From Myxococcus guangdongensis (GTDB lineage: Bacteria; Myxococcota; Myxococcia; Myxococcales; Myxococcaceae): DNA of 64,000 nt. Shown one piece after another: positions 43,323 to 51,105 of the stretch. Under the pieces are notes generated by a model. That model did not search any database. It was not told where the DNA came from and saw only the letters and a list, made by a program, of their open reading frames with translations. Where the stretch lies: positions 62,001 through 126,000 of the forward strand of contig NZ_JAJVKW010000005.1 in the NCBI RefSeq assembly GCF_024198255.1, given 5' to 3'. Each line of letters opens with the position of its first letter. Position 1 is the stretch's first letter. The position numbers and the translations under genes are program-made.

Positions 43323-44465
43323 TCAGCCCGCCTTGCGCCTCCACGCACGCAGCAGCACCACCGCGAGGCCCAGCACCCCCAACACTCCCACGAGCGTCAT
43401 CCCGAGCAGCCACAGGAACACCCGGTCGACCAGCAGTGTCGCGCGCTGGAAGCCCTGGTCGACCATCCCGAGGCCGATGCGCTCGCCCTGCTGAAGGGTC
43501 TCCACCCGCTCGGTGTGGAGCGCGGCGAGCACGGCCTGCCGCTCGCCCGCCACCTCCGCCATCAAGGCCCGTCGCTCCTCGTCGACGAACCGCTGCAGCG
43601 CCTCCCGCTCCGAGGTGAGCGCGGACACCAGCGCGCCGCGCTCGCGCGCCACCAGCGCGGAGGTCCCCGCCGCCAGCGCTCCGAACTGCTCCAGCGTGTC
43701 CACGGCGCGCCCCAAGTCCGCCAGCACCTCGCGCGTGGGCACCGCCTTCAACGCATCCTGCGCCATCGACTCCGCCTGCCATCGCGCCTGCCTGGGCAAC
43801 GACGCCGCGTACAGGTCCACGCGCGCCGTCAGGTCCCGGATGTCCTCGACCAGCACCGCCGCCGTCCCGATGGCCCCCAGTCCCGACAGCGACGTCACAT
43901 CGGCGAGCAGCGACACCGTGGAGACCCGTGTGACGAGCGGACCCACGAGCGGATGCTCCGCGGCCCACTCATGGACACGCACCCGTGCGCCCTCCACGTC
44001 CTGGCGCCCGCAGACGTCCTTCCAGAGCGCCTCCACCTCCGCCTCCTGCTGGCGCAACAGCCGCTCCGCCCGGGCCACGAGCTCCGGTGACGCGCCCGCG
44101 CTCCTCGCCCTCTCGGGCAGGGCGAGCTCGAGCTGCGCGAGCAGGGCCCACGCATCCACCAGCGCCGCCACGGGGTCCGGCTGGAGCAGGGCCGCCTGCA
44201 TCGCGGGCACCGCGTTGATCTTGAACCGCGTCATCGCCTCGCGCACGACCTCGGAGTCGGACTCCGCCGCGATTTCATCCGCGGAGGCCTCCAGCAATCC
44301 GGAGAAGCGCCGGGCCATGTCCCGCACGCGGGTGCGCAGCGCCTCGACGGACAGGTCCGAGCGCCCCACGCGCTGCACCAGCTCCGAGCGGGGCGCCACG
44401 ACGGAGCACCCACTCACCCAGACGAGCAGCAGGGTGCATCCAACGAGTCGGCGCGGGAGGGACAT
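43323..44465 (-). CDS. lipoprotein with long helical domain and C-terminal membrane helix
   Basis: A 380-residue protein I cannot assign to a family. It has a lipoprotein signal (RRLVGCTLLLVWVSGCSV, lipobox VSGC, lipidated C20), an all-helical body with many Glu/Arg/Ala (SDLSVEALRTRVRDMARRFS; LERAERLLRQQEAEVEALWK-like stretches), a likely coiled coil at about 280-335 (REALQRFVDEERRALMAEVA, GERQAVLAALHTERVETLQQ), and a C-terminal membrane helix (VFLWLLGMTLVGVLGVLGLA, about residues 348-370) with a basic end. Anchors at both ends would fix it to the envelope or bridge two membranes. Same strand as the DUF4136 gene 105 bases upstream. Confidence 0.72.
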   Translation of the reverse strand: MSLPRRLVGCTLLLVWVSGCSVVAPRSELVQRVGRSDLSVEALRTRVRDMARRFSGLLEASADEIAAESDSEVVREAMTRFKINAVPAMQAALLQPDPVAALVDAWALLAQLELALPERARSAGASPELVARAERLLRQQEAEVEALWKDVCGRQDVEGARVRVHEWAAEHPLVGPLVTRVSTVSLLADVTSLSGLGAIGTAAVLVEDIRDLTARVDLYAASLPRQARWQAESMAQDALKAVPTREVLADLGRAVDTLEQFGALAAGTSALVARERGALVSALTSEREALQRFVDEERRALMAEVAGERQAVLAALHTERVETLQQGERIGLGMVDQGFQRATLLVDRVFLWLLGMTLVGVLGVLGLAVVLLRAWRRKAG

Positions 44466-44570
44466 GGAGCCGGCTCAAGCTGCTCACGTCCCCGCCACGT
44501 CACGACCGGACCTCCGGGACAGCGGGCGTGTCCGGCGTCCGACGCCTCCGCGCCGGACACGCGCGCCTTG

Positions 44571-45152
44571 CTACTTCCCACCCCGAGGCGGGAAGCGCTC
44601 GAGAATCTCCTCCACCGACTTGTTGATGCGCGACTGCTGCTTCTCCGCCTTGGCGCTGTCGCTGATCTCCGACTGCGCCTGGCCGCGCCACACGAGCTTC
44701 TTCGACTGGGCGTCGACGATGTCGAGCAGCAGCGTGCCCTGCTCGTACTCGCGCACCACCGTCTCGGGCACGGACATGGCCACCGGGCCTCCCCCGTAGA
44801 ACGGGTCCCACATGGGGTCGTACGGATAGCCGTAGTATGCGTTGACGGTGTCCGCCTCCAGCTTGTTGTCGATGGCCCCGTGCCAGCCGATGAGGAAGTC
44901 CGGGTTGGCCTCCACCTTCCGGTAGCCGTGCGATTGCAGATAGGCGTCCGCCGCCCGCTCCACCTCGCCGCCGACGATGGGGTTGTACACGCGCTTGTCG
45001 CTGCCCTGGGGCTGCGGCAGCCACGCGTAGGTCTTGTAGCCGTCGAGCTGCTGGACGGCGGTCGGGTCGTAGTTCGTGCTCACGTCGATGCCGGCGCAGG
45101 CCGTGAGGACACACGCCACGAACAGGGGCGCGAGTCGAATCAGCGGACGCAT
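44571..45152 (-). CDS. DUF4136 lipoprotein
   Basis: A 193-residue lipoprotein of the DUF4136 family, function unknown. Signal MRPLIRLAPLFVACVLTAC has the lipobox LTAC (C19). The mature part begins with the family block GIDVSTNYDPTAVQQLDGYKTYAWLP, continues IVGGEVERAADAYLQSHGYRKV and ANPDFLIGWHGAI, and ends with LLDIVDAQSKKLVWRGQAQSEI. Likely on the periplasmic side of a membrane. The ATG at 45152 is preceded by gaggaggcttcc, a good ribosome site. Single gene or with the lipoprotein gene that follows. Confidence 0.88.
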   Translation of the reverse strand: MRPLIRLAPLFVACVLTACAGIDVSTNYDPTAVQQLDGYKTYAWLPQPQGSDKRVYNPIVGGEVERAADAYLQSHGYRKVEANPDFLIGWHGAIDNKLEADTVNAYYGYPYDPMWDPFYGGGPVAMSVPETVVREYEQGTLLLDIVDAQSKKLVWRGQAQSEISDSAKAEKQQSRINKSVEEILERFPPRGGK

Positions 45153-45271
45153 GGAAGCCTCCTCGATGACGGCGCGACACGCGCCGTCGGCTCCCTGACG
45201 GTAGTCATGCCCCCGCGCCGCACTCCCGGAGGGATGCCTGTCCGTCCCGGACCTGGGGACGGGACGGCATC

Positions 45272-45790
45272 TCAGTCGTCCCCGCGGGCCTCGCCCGGCC
45301 CCTCGCCCCTCCAGGGGCGCTTGCCCCGGACACCGTCCCGCGCCAGGGTGAGCGCCAGCTTCGCCCGCTTGTCCGCGGGCAGCTCCTTCGCCAGCGCCTG
45401 ATACATCTCCCGGTCCAACACGGTGATGCGCTCGCGAGCCTCGAACGCGCGCTGCGCGGCCGCGTCCACCTGCGCCAGCGCCGCGCTGTCACCCCGGGCC
45501 GCCTGATGCAGCGTGCGCGCGGCCTCCCGCACCTGCTCGCGCAGGGGCCTGCGCTTCTCGTCGAACTGGCGCAGCGTCTGCTCCATCTTCAGCGCCTGCT
45601 GGTTGTCCAGCTCCAGCGCTTCCGACAGCGACAACACCTGTCGCAGCCGCTGCCGCTTCTCCACGCGCTCCATCCAACTGGTCTCGCGCGTGGAGCGCTC
45701 CTCGCCCTTGTCACCGGGCTTCGCCAGCGCCAGCCACGGCACGAGCACCACGGACAGCATCACCCACGACGTGCGCGTCATCGTCTTCAC
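45272..45790 (-). CDS. Spy/CpxP-like periplasmic protein in sigma-factor operon
   Basis: A 172-residue exported protein: GTG at 45790 overlaps the TGA of the anti-sigma gene (GTGA), and the signal peptide MTRTSWVMLSVVLVPWLALA starts at residue 4. The mature part is an Arg/Glu/Gln-rich, all-helical chain (RQRLRQVLSLSEALELDNQQ, QALKMEQTLRQFDEKRRPLRE, ERITVLDREMYQALAKELPADKRAKLALTLA in pieces), similar in composition to Spy/CpxP and heavy-metal resistance chaperones. It is the third gene of the sigma / anti-sigma unit, so it likely protects or signals on envelope stress. Confidence 0.78.
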   Translation of the reverse strand: MKTMTRTSWVMLSVVLVPWLALAKPGDKGEERSTRETSWMERVEKRQRLRQVLSLSEALELDNQQALKMEQTLRQFDEKRRPLREQVREAARTLHQAARGDSAALAQVDAAAQRAFEARERITVLDREMYQALAKELPADKRAKLALTLARDGVRGKRPWRGEGPGEARGDD

Positions 45791-46314
45791 AACGTCTCTC
45801 CCAGCAGGTCGTCGTCCCAGCCCTCGAGGTCCTCGAAGGACTCCTCGTCTTCCCACGTCGCCCCGGGCTCCAGCGGCTCCAGTCCGGCCCAGGCCTCGAA
45901 GTCCGCGAGCGTCTGCGCCTCCACCGCGCGCTCCTCGGCGCGGGTGTCCGTGGGCTCGGCGGCGGAGTCCTTTGTCGCCCACGGGCGCGGCATGCCCGGC
46001 ATCAGCACCATGAGCGCCACCACCGCCGCCGCGGCCAGCAGCGAGCCCACCGTGCGCCGCCGCAGCGTCTGGCTCATGCGCTCGCGCTTCCACGTCTCCA
46101 GCGCGCGCTGGGGGACGGTGTCCCGCGCGGCCTTCTCCGCGGCCGTCGGCGCGGGCAGCGCCACCATCGACAACACCTCCATCGACTGGGCGAGCGCCTC
46201 GCGGCACCCCGCGCACGACTCCACGTGCTGGAGCAGGGGCACCGTCTCCTCGGGCTCCAGCGCCCCCGCGGCGTGCAGGTCCAGCCGGGCTTCCATGTCC
46301 GGGCATGCGGCCAT
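45787..46314 (-). CDS. anti-sigma factor with zinc-finger (zf-HC2) domain
   Basis: A 175-residue membrane anti-sigma factor. Residues 1-40 have the HxxxCxxC zinc-binding anti-sigma pattern (DLHAAGALEPEETVPLLQHVESCAGC). A membrane helix (VGSLLAAAAVVALMVLMPGM) is near residues 88-108, and the periplasmic part ends in a highly acidic stretch (EDEESFEDLEGWDDDLLGE). It would hold the ECF sigma factor encoded just before it until a periplasmic signal releases it. Its ATG (46312-46314) shares one base with the sigma factor stop; its own stop overlaps the Spy-like gene by 4 bases. Confidence 0.87.
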   Translation of the reverse strand: MAACPDMEARLDLHAAGALEPEETVPLLQHVESCAGCREALAQSMEVLSMVALPAPTAAEKAARDTVPQRALETWKRERMSQTLRRRTVGSLLAAAAVVALMVLMPGMPRPWATKDSAAEPTDTRAEERAVEAQTLADFEAWAGLEPLEPGATWEDEESFEDLEGWDDDLLGETL

Positions 46315-46949
46315 CAGTGCTTCTCCTCGGGCTCGGCCACCCGCGCCTTCAGGCGCTTCACCGCATGGTGGAACTGAACCTTCGCATTGTTCTCGGTGAT
46401 GCCGAGCGTCTGCGCGATGTCCTTGAACGCCAGGCCCGCGTCCACGCGCAGCGTCAGCACCTCGCGCTGCCGACGGGGCAGGGTGAGGACCTCCTCGCGC
46501 ACCTTCCGAGCCCGCTCGGCCCGCTCCAGCCCGTCCTGCGCGGATTCTCCGGGGGCCTCGGCCACGTCCTCGCGGGTGGCCTCCACCAACACCGGCCGCC
46601 ACCGCTGTCCCTGGCGCGCGTGGTTCTTCGCCAGGTTGAGCGCGATTCGCACCAGCCACGCCCGGAACGGCGCCGGCCCCGTCGGCGTGAAGCGCCCGAA
46701 CACCCGACGCGAGGCCTCCAGCGCGCGCAGGAACGCCCCCTGCGTCAGGTCCGCGGCGTCCTCGGGCCTGGTCGTGTAGCGGCGCACCAGCGAGAAGACG
46801 AGCGCCCGGTGCCGGAGCACCAGCACCTCGAACGCCGCCGTCTCCCCGTCCAGGAAGGCGCGGCACAGCACCTCGTCCGGTGCCCCCTCCAGGGCCAGCC
46901 GGCGAGACGGCATCGCCACGACCTGGCCGCCTGTCTCCCTGATGCTCAC
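46314..46949 (-). CDS. ECF RNA polymerase sigma factor
   Basis: A 211-residue extracytoplasmic-function sigma factor. Region 2: VLRHRALVFSLVRRYTTRPEDAADLTQGAFLRAL, with the DAADLTQ core for -10 recognition; FRAWLVRIALNLAKNHARQ follows. Region 4: LPRRQREVLTLRVDAGLAFKDIAQTLGI and the recognition helix NNAKVQFHHAVKRLKARV. It is the head of the operon with anti-sigma and Spy-like genes. The GTG at 46949 is used (gagg seven bases upstream); an ATG at 46913 is a shorter option. It diverges from the V4R-like gene, with an imperfect inverted repeat between them. Confidence 0.92.
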   Translation of the reverse strand: MSIRETGGQVVAMPSRRLALEGAPDEVLCRAFLDGETAAFEVLVLRHRALVFSLVRRYTTRPEDAADLTQGAFLRALEASRRVFGRFTPTGPAPFRAWLVRIALNLAKNHARQGQRWRPVLVEATREDVAEAPGESAQDGLERAERARKVREEVLTLPRRQREVLTLRVDAGLAFKDIAQTLGITENNAKVQFHHAVKRLKARVAEPEEKH

Positions 46950-46978
46950 GACTGCCTCAACCCCCGACCTCCCCCCAG

Positions 46979-47030
46979 GTTATTTTCCGGCGACGCGCCG
47001 GGTCTGAAGTCATGTTTCCCGAGAAATAAC
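46979..47030. promoter_or_regulatory. imperfect inverted repeat in divergent promoter region
   Basis: gttatttt (46979-46986) and gaaataac (47023-47030) are 7-of-8 inverted repeats about 44 bases apart, AT-rich islands in otherwise GC-rich DNA, between the divergent starts of the ECF sigma gene (46949) and the V4R-like gene (47092). Such a pair may be a binding site for a regulator or part of two back-to-back promoters. It is not a strong hairpin. Confidence 0.4.
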
Positions 47031-47091
47031 AGCAGGTTGAAGGACCGTCGGGCAGGGGGGCGGTTGCCGCCTCCGCCACCCGGCTGTCACA

Positions 47092-47703
47092 ATGCGTGAG
47101 GTTGGTGCAACCCACGGACTTCTCATGGTTCTGGAAGGCTCGGGCTCTCGCATCAAGGGGGGCGTGCTCATCGCGCGCCTGAACATGCTGCGCCGGCTGG
47201 GCGGGCAGGTTCGGGTGGACGAGGTCCTGGAGCGTCTGCCTCCGGTGGACCGGGCCTTGTTGCGTCAGGCCATCCTCCCGGTGGCCTGGTATCCGCTGGA
47301 GCTGAACCTGCGGTTGGACTCGGCCATCGCGGAGGTGGTGTCGCCCGAGGACGAGGGGCGGGCCTTCATCGACATGGGCCGCTCGTCCGCGGACGAGGCG
47401 CTGCACGGGGAGCAGAGCGTCTTCATCCGGCGCGGAGAGCCGCACTTCCTCTTGAGCCAGGCGCCGCGCATCTACCGCTTCTATTACGCGGTGGGCTCGC
47501 GCACGTACGAGTCCACGGGGCCTCGCTCCGCCATCCTGCGCACCTTCAGCGCGGAGAACGTCACGGAGGCGGACTGCCTCACCATCATCGGCTGGCACGA
47601 GCGGGCCATCGAGCTGTCGGGCGGGCTGTCGCCGCGAGTCACGCATCCGATGTGCCGGGCGCGGGGCGCGGCCCACTGCGAGTACCACTGCTCCTGGGAG
47701 TGA
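47092..47703 (+). CDS. V4R/heme-NO-binding-like small ligand-domain protein (tentative)
   Basis: A 203-residue protein. Its end, HPMCRARGAAHCEYHCSWE, is the kind of ending seen in V4R and heme-NO-binding-like domains, where a Cys-rich beta strand closes a small ligand pocket; the middle (RRGEPHFLLSQAPRIYRFYYAVGSR and RTFSAENVTEADCLTIIGWHERAIELSG, in pieces) also fits. The N-terminus (IKGGVLIARLNMLRRLGGQV) is helical. I consider the fold assignment plausible, not certain. No DNA-binding domain or signal. The ATG at 47092 is used, though a start at 47125 is also possible. Convergent with the peroxiredoxin gene (one base between stops). Confidence 0.55.
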   Translation: MREVGATHGLLMVLEGSGSRIKGGVLIARLNMLRRLGGQVRVDEVLERLPPVDRALLRQAILPVAWYPLELNLRLDSAIAEVVSPEDEGRAFIDMGRSSADEALHGEQSVFIRRGEPHFLLSQAPRIYRFYYAVGSRTYESTGPRSAILRTFSAENVTEADCLTIIGWHERAIELSGGLSPRVTHPMCRARGAAHCEYHCSWE

Positions 47704-47704
47704 C

Positions 47705-48181
47705 TCAGGCGGCCGTGTCGAGCGCGGCCGTCATGGGGTGGGACTCAAGGTAGGCGAGCACGTCGTCCAGGTGGCGGTAAACGCGCACCTCGTGACGGAT
47801 GATGTCCTCGATGCGACCTTCCGGGCCGATGATGAAGGTGACGCGGCGGTCCACGCGGAGCACGGGCCAGAGGACGTCGTAGGCGCGGCTGATGACGCGG
47901 TCCGGGTCTCCGAGCAGCGAGAAGTGGATGTCCTCCTTCTCGGCGAACGCGCACTGGGTGGCCTGGGTGTCCACGGAGACGCCGACCAGCTCGGCGCCCA
48001 GCTCCTGCAAGTGCTGGTGGTTGTCGCGGAACGCCCGGTTCTCGATGGTGCAGCCGAGCGTGAAGGCCTTGGGGAAGAAGAAGAGGACGACGCGGCGTCC
48101 TCGCAGCGCGGACAGGCTCAAGGGCACGCCATGACAGTCGATGGCGACGAAGTCAGGCGCGAGGTCTCCGATGGCGAGCAT
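47705..48181 (-). CDS. Bcp/PrxQ-type peroxiredoxin
   Basis: A 158-residue thiol peroxidase of the AhpC/TSA (Bcp/PrxQ) family. The peroxidatic cysteine C44 lies in FFFPKAFTLGCTIENRAF, with the required P37 and T41 of the PxxxTxxC signature; usual neighbours LNGCT vs LGC here. The fold starts with IGDLAPDFVAIDCHGVPLSLS. A resolving cysteine like that of PrxQ (five residues on) is absent, so it may be 1-Cys or use C16 or the C of TQCAF. It reduces peroxides in the cytosol with thioredoxin. Divergent from the YcaO gene across 189 bases. The ATG at 48181 is used. Confidence 0.88.
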   Translation of the reverse strand: MLAIGDLAPDFVAIDCHGVPLSLSALRGRRVVLFFFPKAFTLGCTIENRAFRDNHQHLQELGAELVGVSVDTQATQCAFAEKEDIHFSLLGDPDRVISRAYDVLWPVLRVDRRVTFIIGPEGRIEDIIRHEVRVYRHLDDVLAYLESHPMTAALDTAA

Positions 48182-48370
48182 CCCGGCAGCTCCCTTTCTG
48201 GTGGCCGCGACGGTCCACCGGTACCACGTCTTCCGTGCGGGATTGGGTGACGATGGCTCGCCAGCTCCCGCCGCGTTCGCCCCAGGACGGGGCGACTGTG
48301 TCCTTCCCGAGTCCCTGGGAGGGGCGCGTCCTGCATCGCATGGTTGATGTCGCCGGGGTGTTAAGAACTG

Positions 48371-49546
48371 TTGAGGAGTGCTATCCGCCCGGGCGTGTCG
48401 AGCGAGCGAGTGAGTTCGTCCGGGCTGGCCCGGGCCATGGGCGTGACGCGGGTGGCGCGTGTCACGGGGTTGGACCGCACGGGCGTGGAGGTGGCCTGCG
48501 CGGTGCGCCCTGGGGGGCATGTGCTCCAGGTGTGCAACGGCAAGGGGCTCACGGCGGACGAGGCGGCCTGGGGTGCGCTGTTCGAGACGGCGGAGCTGTG
48601 GGCGGCGGAGACGGTGGCGCCGGGGCGGCTGGCGTGGGGCTCCTTCGAGGAGCTGGAGGGCCCGTTGGGGACGTTGTGGGGTGCCCCCGCCCTGGGCTCC
48701 GCGGGTGCGCTGGTGGAGCCGCGGTTGTGGGGTGAGGGTGTCCGATGTGCGTGGCGGGAGGCCACGGAGCTGGGCTCGGGGCGGAGCGTCTGGGTGCCCG
48801 CGCAGGGCGTGCATGTGACGCCGCCGGGGGGCGTGTCGCTGGGGCCGGTGTCGGTGGCGTGGACGAGCAACGGCTCGGGCGCGCATCCGGAGCCGGCGCG
48901 GGCGCTGCTGCATGCGCTGCTCGAGGCCACGGAGCGAGACCAGCTGGCGCGGGTGTTCCCCGAGGGGTGGACGGAGGCGGCGGTGCGGGGGCGACTGCTG
49001 CGGAGCGCGGAGCTGGCGCGCTCTGCGCCGAGGACGGCCGCGTTGGCCGAGCGTCTGCGGGAGCGTGGCTTCGGGGTGTATCTCTTCGACGCGACGCCGT
49101 CCGCGCGGACGGCGGGGGCGGTGGGGTTGCCCGTGGGCGCGGCGGTGTTGGTGGATTTGGAAGAGGGCCCGGTGCCGCTCACGGCGGGGTATGCGTGCGC
49201 GCTGGAGCGCGACGTGGCGCTGTTGAAGGCGCTGCTCGAGGCGGCGCAGTCGCGGCTGACGGACATCCATGGGGCCCGGGAGGATGTGGCCTCGACGGAC
49301 CGGGAGGCGGCGCGGGGGTTCGCGGAGGCGTGCGCGGTGGTGAAGGCGCGGCGGCGGGTGACGGAGCTTCCGGACCTGGGCGCGGTGGCGAAAGAGGACG
49401 CGGAGGTCCAGGTGCGACGGGTGCTGGCGCGGCTGAAGCGGGCGGGATTCACGCAGGTGGCCTCGGTGGAGATGGATGCGCCGGTGCCGGGCCTTCACGT
49501 GCGGCGGGTGGTGGTGCCGGGCATGCGCGTCTCGGAGCTCCTGTGA
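48371..49546 (+). CDS. YcaO-domain protein (TfuA-associated RiPP-type enzyme)
   Basis: A 391-residue YcaO protein, an ATP-using cyclodehydratase or thioamide-forming enzyme that modifies peptide backbones. It follows the family layout: GVTRVARVTGLDRTGVEVAC, VCNGKGLTADEAAWGALFE, PEPARALLHALLEATERDQLARV (ATP-binding glutamates in LEATERD), VGLPVGAAVLVDL, LKALLEAAQSRLTDIHGARED and a C-terminal HVRRVVVPGMRVSELL. It ends without the PxPxP tail typical of azole-forming YcaOs. It is translationally coupled to a TfuA protein (GTGA overlap at 49543-49546); TfuA-linked YcaOs include thioamidating enzymes. The start at TTG 48371 is weak; GTG at 48395 or ATG at 48437 are options. Confidence 0.88.
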   Translation: MRSAIRPGVSSERVSSSGLARAMGVTRVARVTGLDRTGVEVACAVRPGGHVLQVCNGKGLTADEAAWGALFETAELWAAETVAPGRLAWGSFEELEGPLGTLWGAPALGSAGALVEPRLWGEGVRCAWREATELGSGRSVWVPAQGVHVTPPGGVSLGPVSVAWTSNGSGAHPEPARALLHALLEATERDQLARVFPEGWTEAAVRGRLLRSAELARSAPRTAALAERLRERGFGVYLFDATPSARTAGAVGLPVGAAVLVDLEEGPVPLTAGYACALERDVALLKALLEAAQSRLTDIHGAREDVASTDREAARGFAEACAVVKARRRVTELPDLGAVAKEDAEVQVRRVLARLKRAGFTQVASVEMDAPVPGLHVRRVVVPGMRVSELL

Positions 49547-50700
49547 AGCGGCGAGCCGAGGACCTGGTGGTGTTCGTGGGCCCGTCGTTGCCGGCCGAGG
49601 AGGCGCGGCGACTGGGGCCGTGCGTGGTGCTGCCCCCGGCGCGACAGGGCGACGTGTGGCGAGCGCTGGGCGGGAGGCCCCGGGCCATCGCGTTGGTGGA
49701 CGGTGTCTTCGAGGCGCAACCCTCGGTGTGGCACCACGAGTTGCTCGCCGCGTTGGAGGCGGGCGTGGCGGTCTTCGGTGGCTCCAGCATGGGTGCGCTG
49801 CGCGCGGTGGAGCTGGCGCCGCACGGCATGGTGGGCGTGGGGCGCATCTTCGGCTGGTACCGCGATGGGGTCGTGGCGGATGACGCGGAGGTGGCGCTGC
49901 TGCACGCGGATGCGGAGAACGGCTGGCGCCCGCTCACGGTGCCGCTGGTCAACGTCCGTCACGTGGCCGGGCTCGCGCGTGATGCTGGTGTGCTGAGCGC
50001 GTCACGCGCTCGTGAGCTGGTGTCCGTCGCCTCGGAGATGTTCTACCAGGAGCGCACCTGGGCTCGACTGCTCGAGCGCGTGCGGTGGCCCGAGGACGCG
50101 CGAGGCGCGTGGGCGCGGTGGTTCTCCCGTGGCGTGGAGGACCTGAAGCGCGCCGACGCGGTGGCCTGCATCCGTACGGCACAGGAGTGGGTGGCTTCGG
50201 GCGCGCCGTCGAGTCGAGGGGCGCGACGTGTTCCATCCTCGTTGGTGCGACGGCGTCGCCTCGTGGAGGACGTGACGCGTGTGCCCGATGCGCAGGTTCC
50301 CTCGGGGCATGTGCTCGAGGTGTTGAGCCAGTCCGCCGACGCACGAGCGCTGGCGGAAGCGGGCCTGCGTCGAGCGTTGCTCGCGGGCTGGGCGAGGACG
50401 ATGGGCTTGTCCGTCACCGGGGATGAGGTCGCCCGGGAGCAGGAGGCGTGGTGGCGTGAGCGCCGGGTCCCCGTGCGCAAGCGCGATGCGTTCCTGTCCG
50501 CGAGTGGGCTGGACTCGGAAGGACTGCGCGCGTTGTGTGAAGAGCTGGCGCTGGAGCGACTCGTGCTCGCGCATTCGACACGGCTGCTGCCGGATGGCCC
50601 CTCATGGGACGAGGCCCTCGCCGCTGAGGCGAGGCTTCGCGGACGCTGGGCCGAAGCCGCGCTCGACATCGCCGCGAGCGATGAAGCGCCCGTCGACTGA
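49543..50700 (+). CDS. TfuA-domain protein, YcaO partner
   Basis: A 385-residue protein whose first 220 residues form a TfuA domain: VVFVGPSLPAEEARRLG, LPPARQGDVWRALGGRPRAIALVDGVF, SVWHHELLAALEAGVAVFGGSSMGALRAVEL (the conserved GGSSMGALRA), GVGRIFGWYRDGVVADDAEVALLHA and PLVNVRHVAGLARDAGVLS. TfuA proteins stimulate or hold YcaO partners and are named after the trifolitoxin cluster. Residues about 230-385 are Arg/Glu-rich and helical, not known to me, and may bind a peptide. It starts with GTG at 49543 overlapping the YcaO stop. No precursor peptide gene is visible on either side; the 405 bases after it hold only a possible operator. Confidence 0.88.
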   Translation: MKRRAEDLVVFVGPSLPAEEARRLGPCVVLPPARQGDVWRALGGRPRAIALVDGVFEAQPSVWHHELLAALEAGVAVFGGSSMGALRAVELAPHGMVGVGRIFGWYRDGVVADDAEVALLHADAENGWRPLTVPLVNVRHVAGLARDAGVLSASRARELVSVASEMFYQERTWARLLERVRWPEDARGAWARWFSRGVEDLKRADAVACIRTAQEWVASGAPSSRGARRVPSSLVRRRRLVEDVTRVPDAQVPSGHVLEVLSQSADARALAEAGLRRALLAGWARTMGLSVTGDEVAREQEAWWRERRVPVRKRDAFLSASGLDSEGLRALCEELALERLVLAHSTRLLPDGPSWDEALAAEARLRGRWAEAALDIAASDEAPVD

Positions 50701-50930
50701 CGGGCCAGTCGCGTCGCGATCAACGAGTCCTCCGAACAGGTCCACCAGGCCGCGCGAGGCCCTTCACCCGCGCGTGAAGCCGTGGTGGCGCACGCCCCGG
50801 ACCCTCCAGGTGTCCTGTCCCGTCAGGGGACTCAGGCTCCATGGGACTACGGAGGACGTTGGGTCTCCCAGACCCGATGCTACCCACCTGCCGGGTGGGG
50901 AAAATTCGTGACAGTCCTTGAATCGAGGCT

Positions 50931-50954
50931 AGGGTCAACCCTGGAGGTTACCCT
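50931..50954. promoter_or_regulatory. imperfect inverted repeat upstream of the kinase gene
   Basis: agggtcaacc (50931-50940) and ggttaccct (50946-50954) form an imperfect inverted repeat with a 5-base centre. It lies about 150 bases before the start of the Ser/Thr kinase gene in the 405-base gap after tfuA, and may be an operator. A cccacc/ggtggg pair (50883-50899) precedes it. No open reading frame in this gap (50701-51105) convinces me. Confidence 0.35.
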
Positions 50955-51105
50955 TGTACGGCCCCGTTTCCTGGGTGGTCACAGCGCCCCCCGCGCCAGA
51001 CTCACGTGCCCGCATCGGCGTTGAGGCCGTTCCATGCCTCCGTACGGCTGGGCTCGAGCTTTGCCGGGAAGACGTGGCCTCGCGGCCGGAGGGCTCCCCG
51101 CCGTG

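Noticed and set aside
43199-43348. N-terminal extension of the ADP-ribosylglycohydrolase
   Set aside because: The extra 50 codons lack family similarity; the family signature begins at the ATG at 43198.
48182-48370. Short precursor peptide for the YcaO-TfuA pair
   Set aside because: The gap has open frames on both strands, but they continue the frame of neighbouring genes and show no leader/core pattern or ribosome site.
50883-50899. cccacc/ggtggg pair as a terminator for tfuA
   Set aside because: It lies 183 bases past the stop and is followed by gaaaatt instead of a T-run on the transcript strand.
50701-51105. Short gene (80 codons from a GTG near 50782) after tfuA
   Set aside because: It crosses the promoter region with the inverted repeat, lacks a ribosome site and has no conserved features; only a low-confidence operator is reported there.
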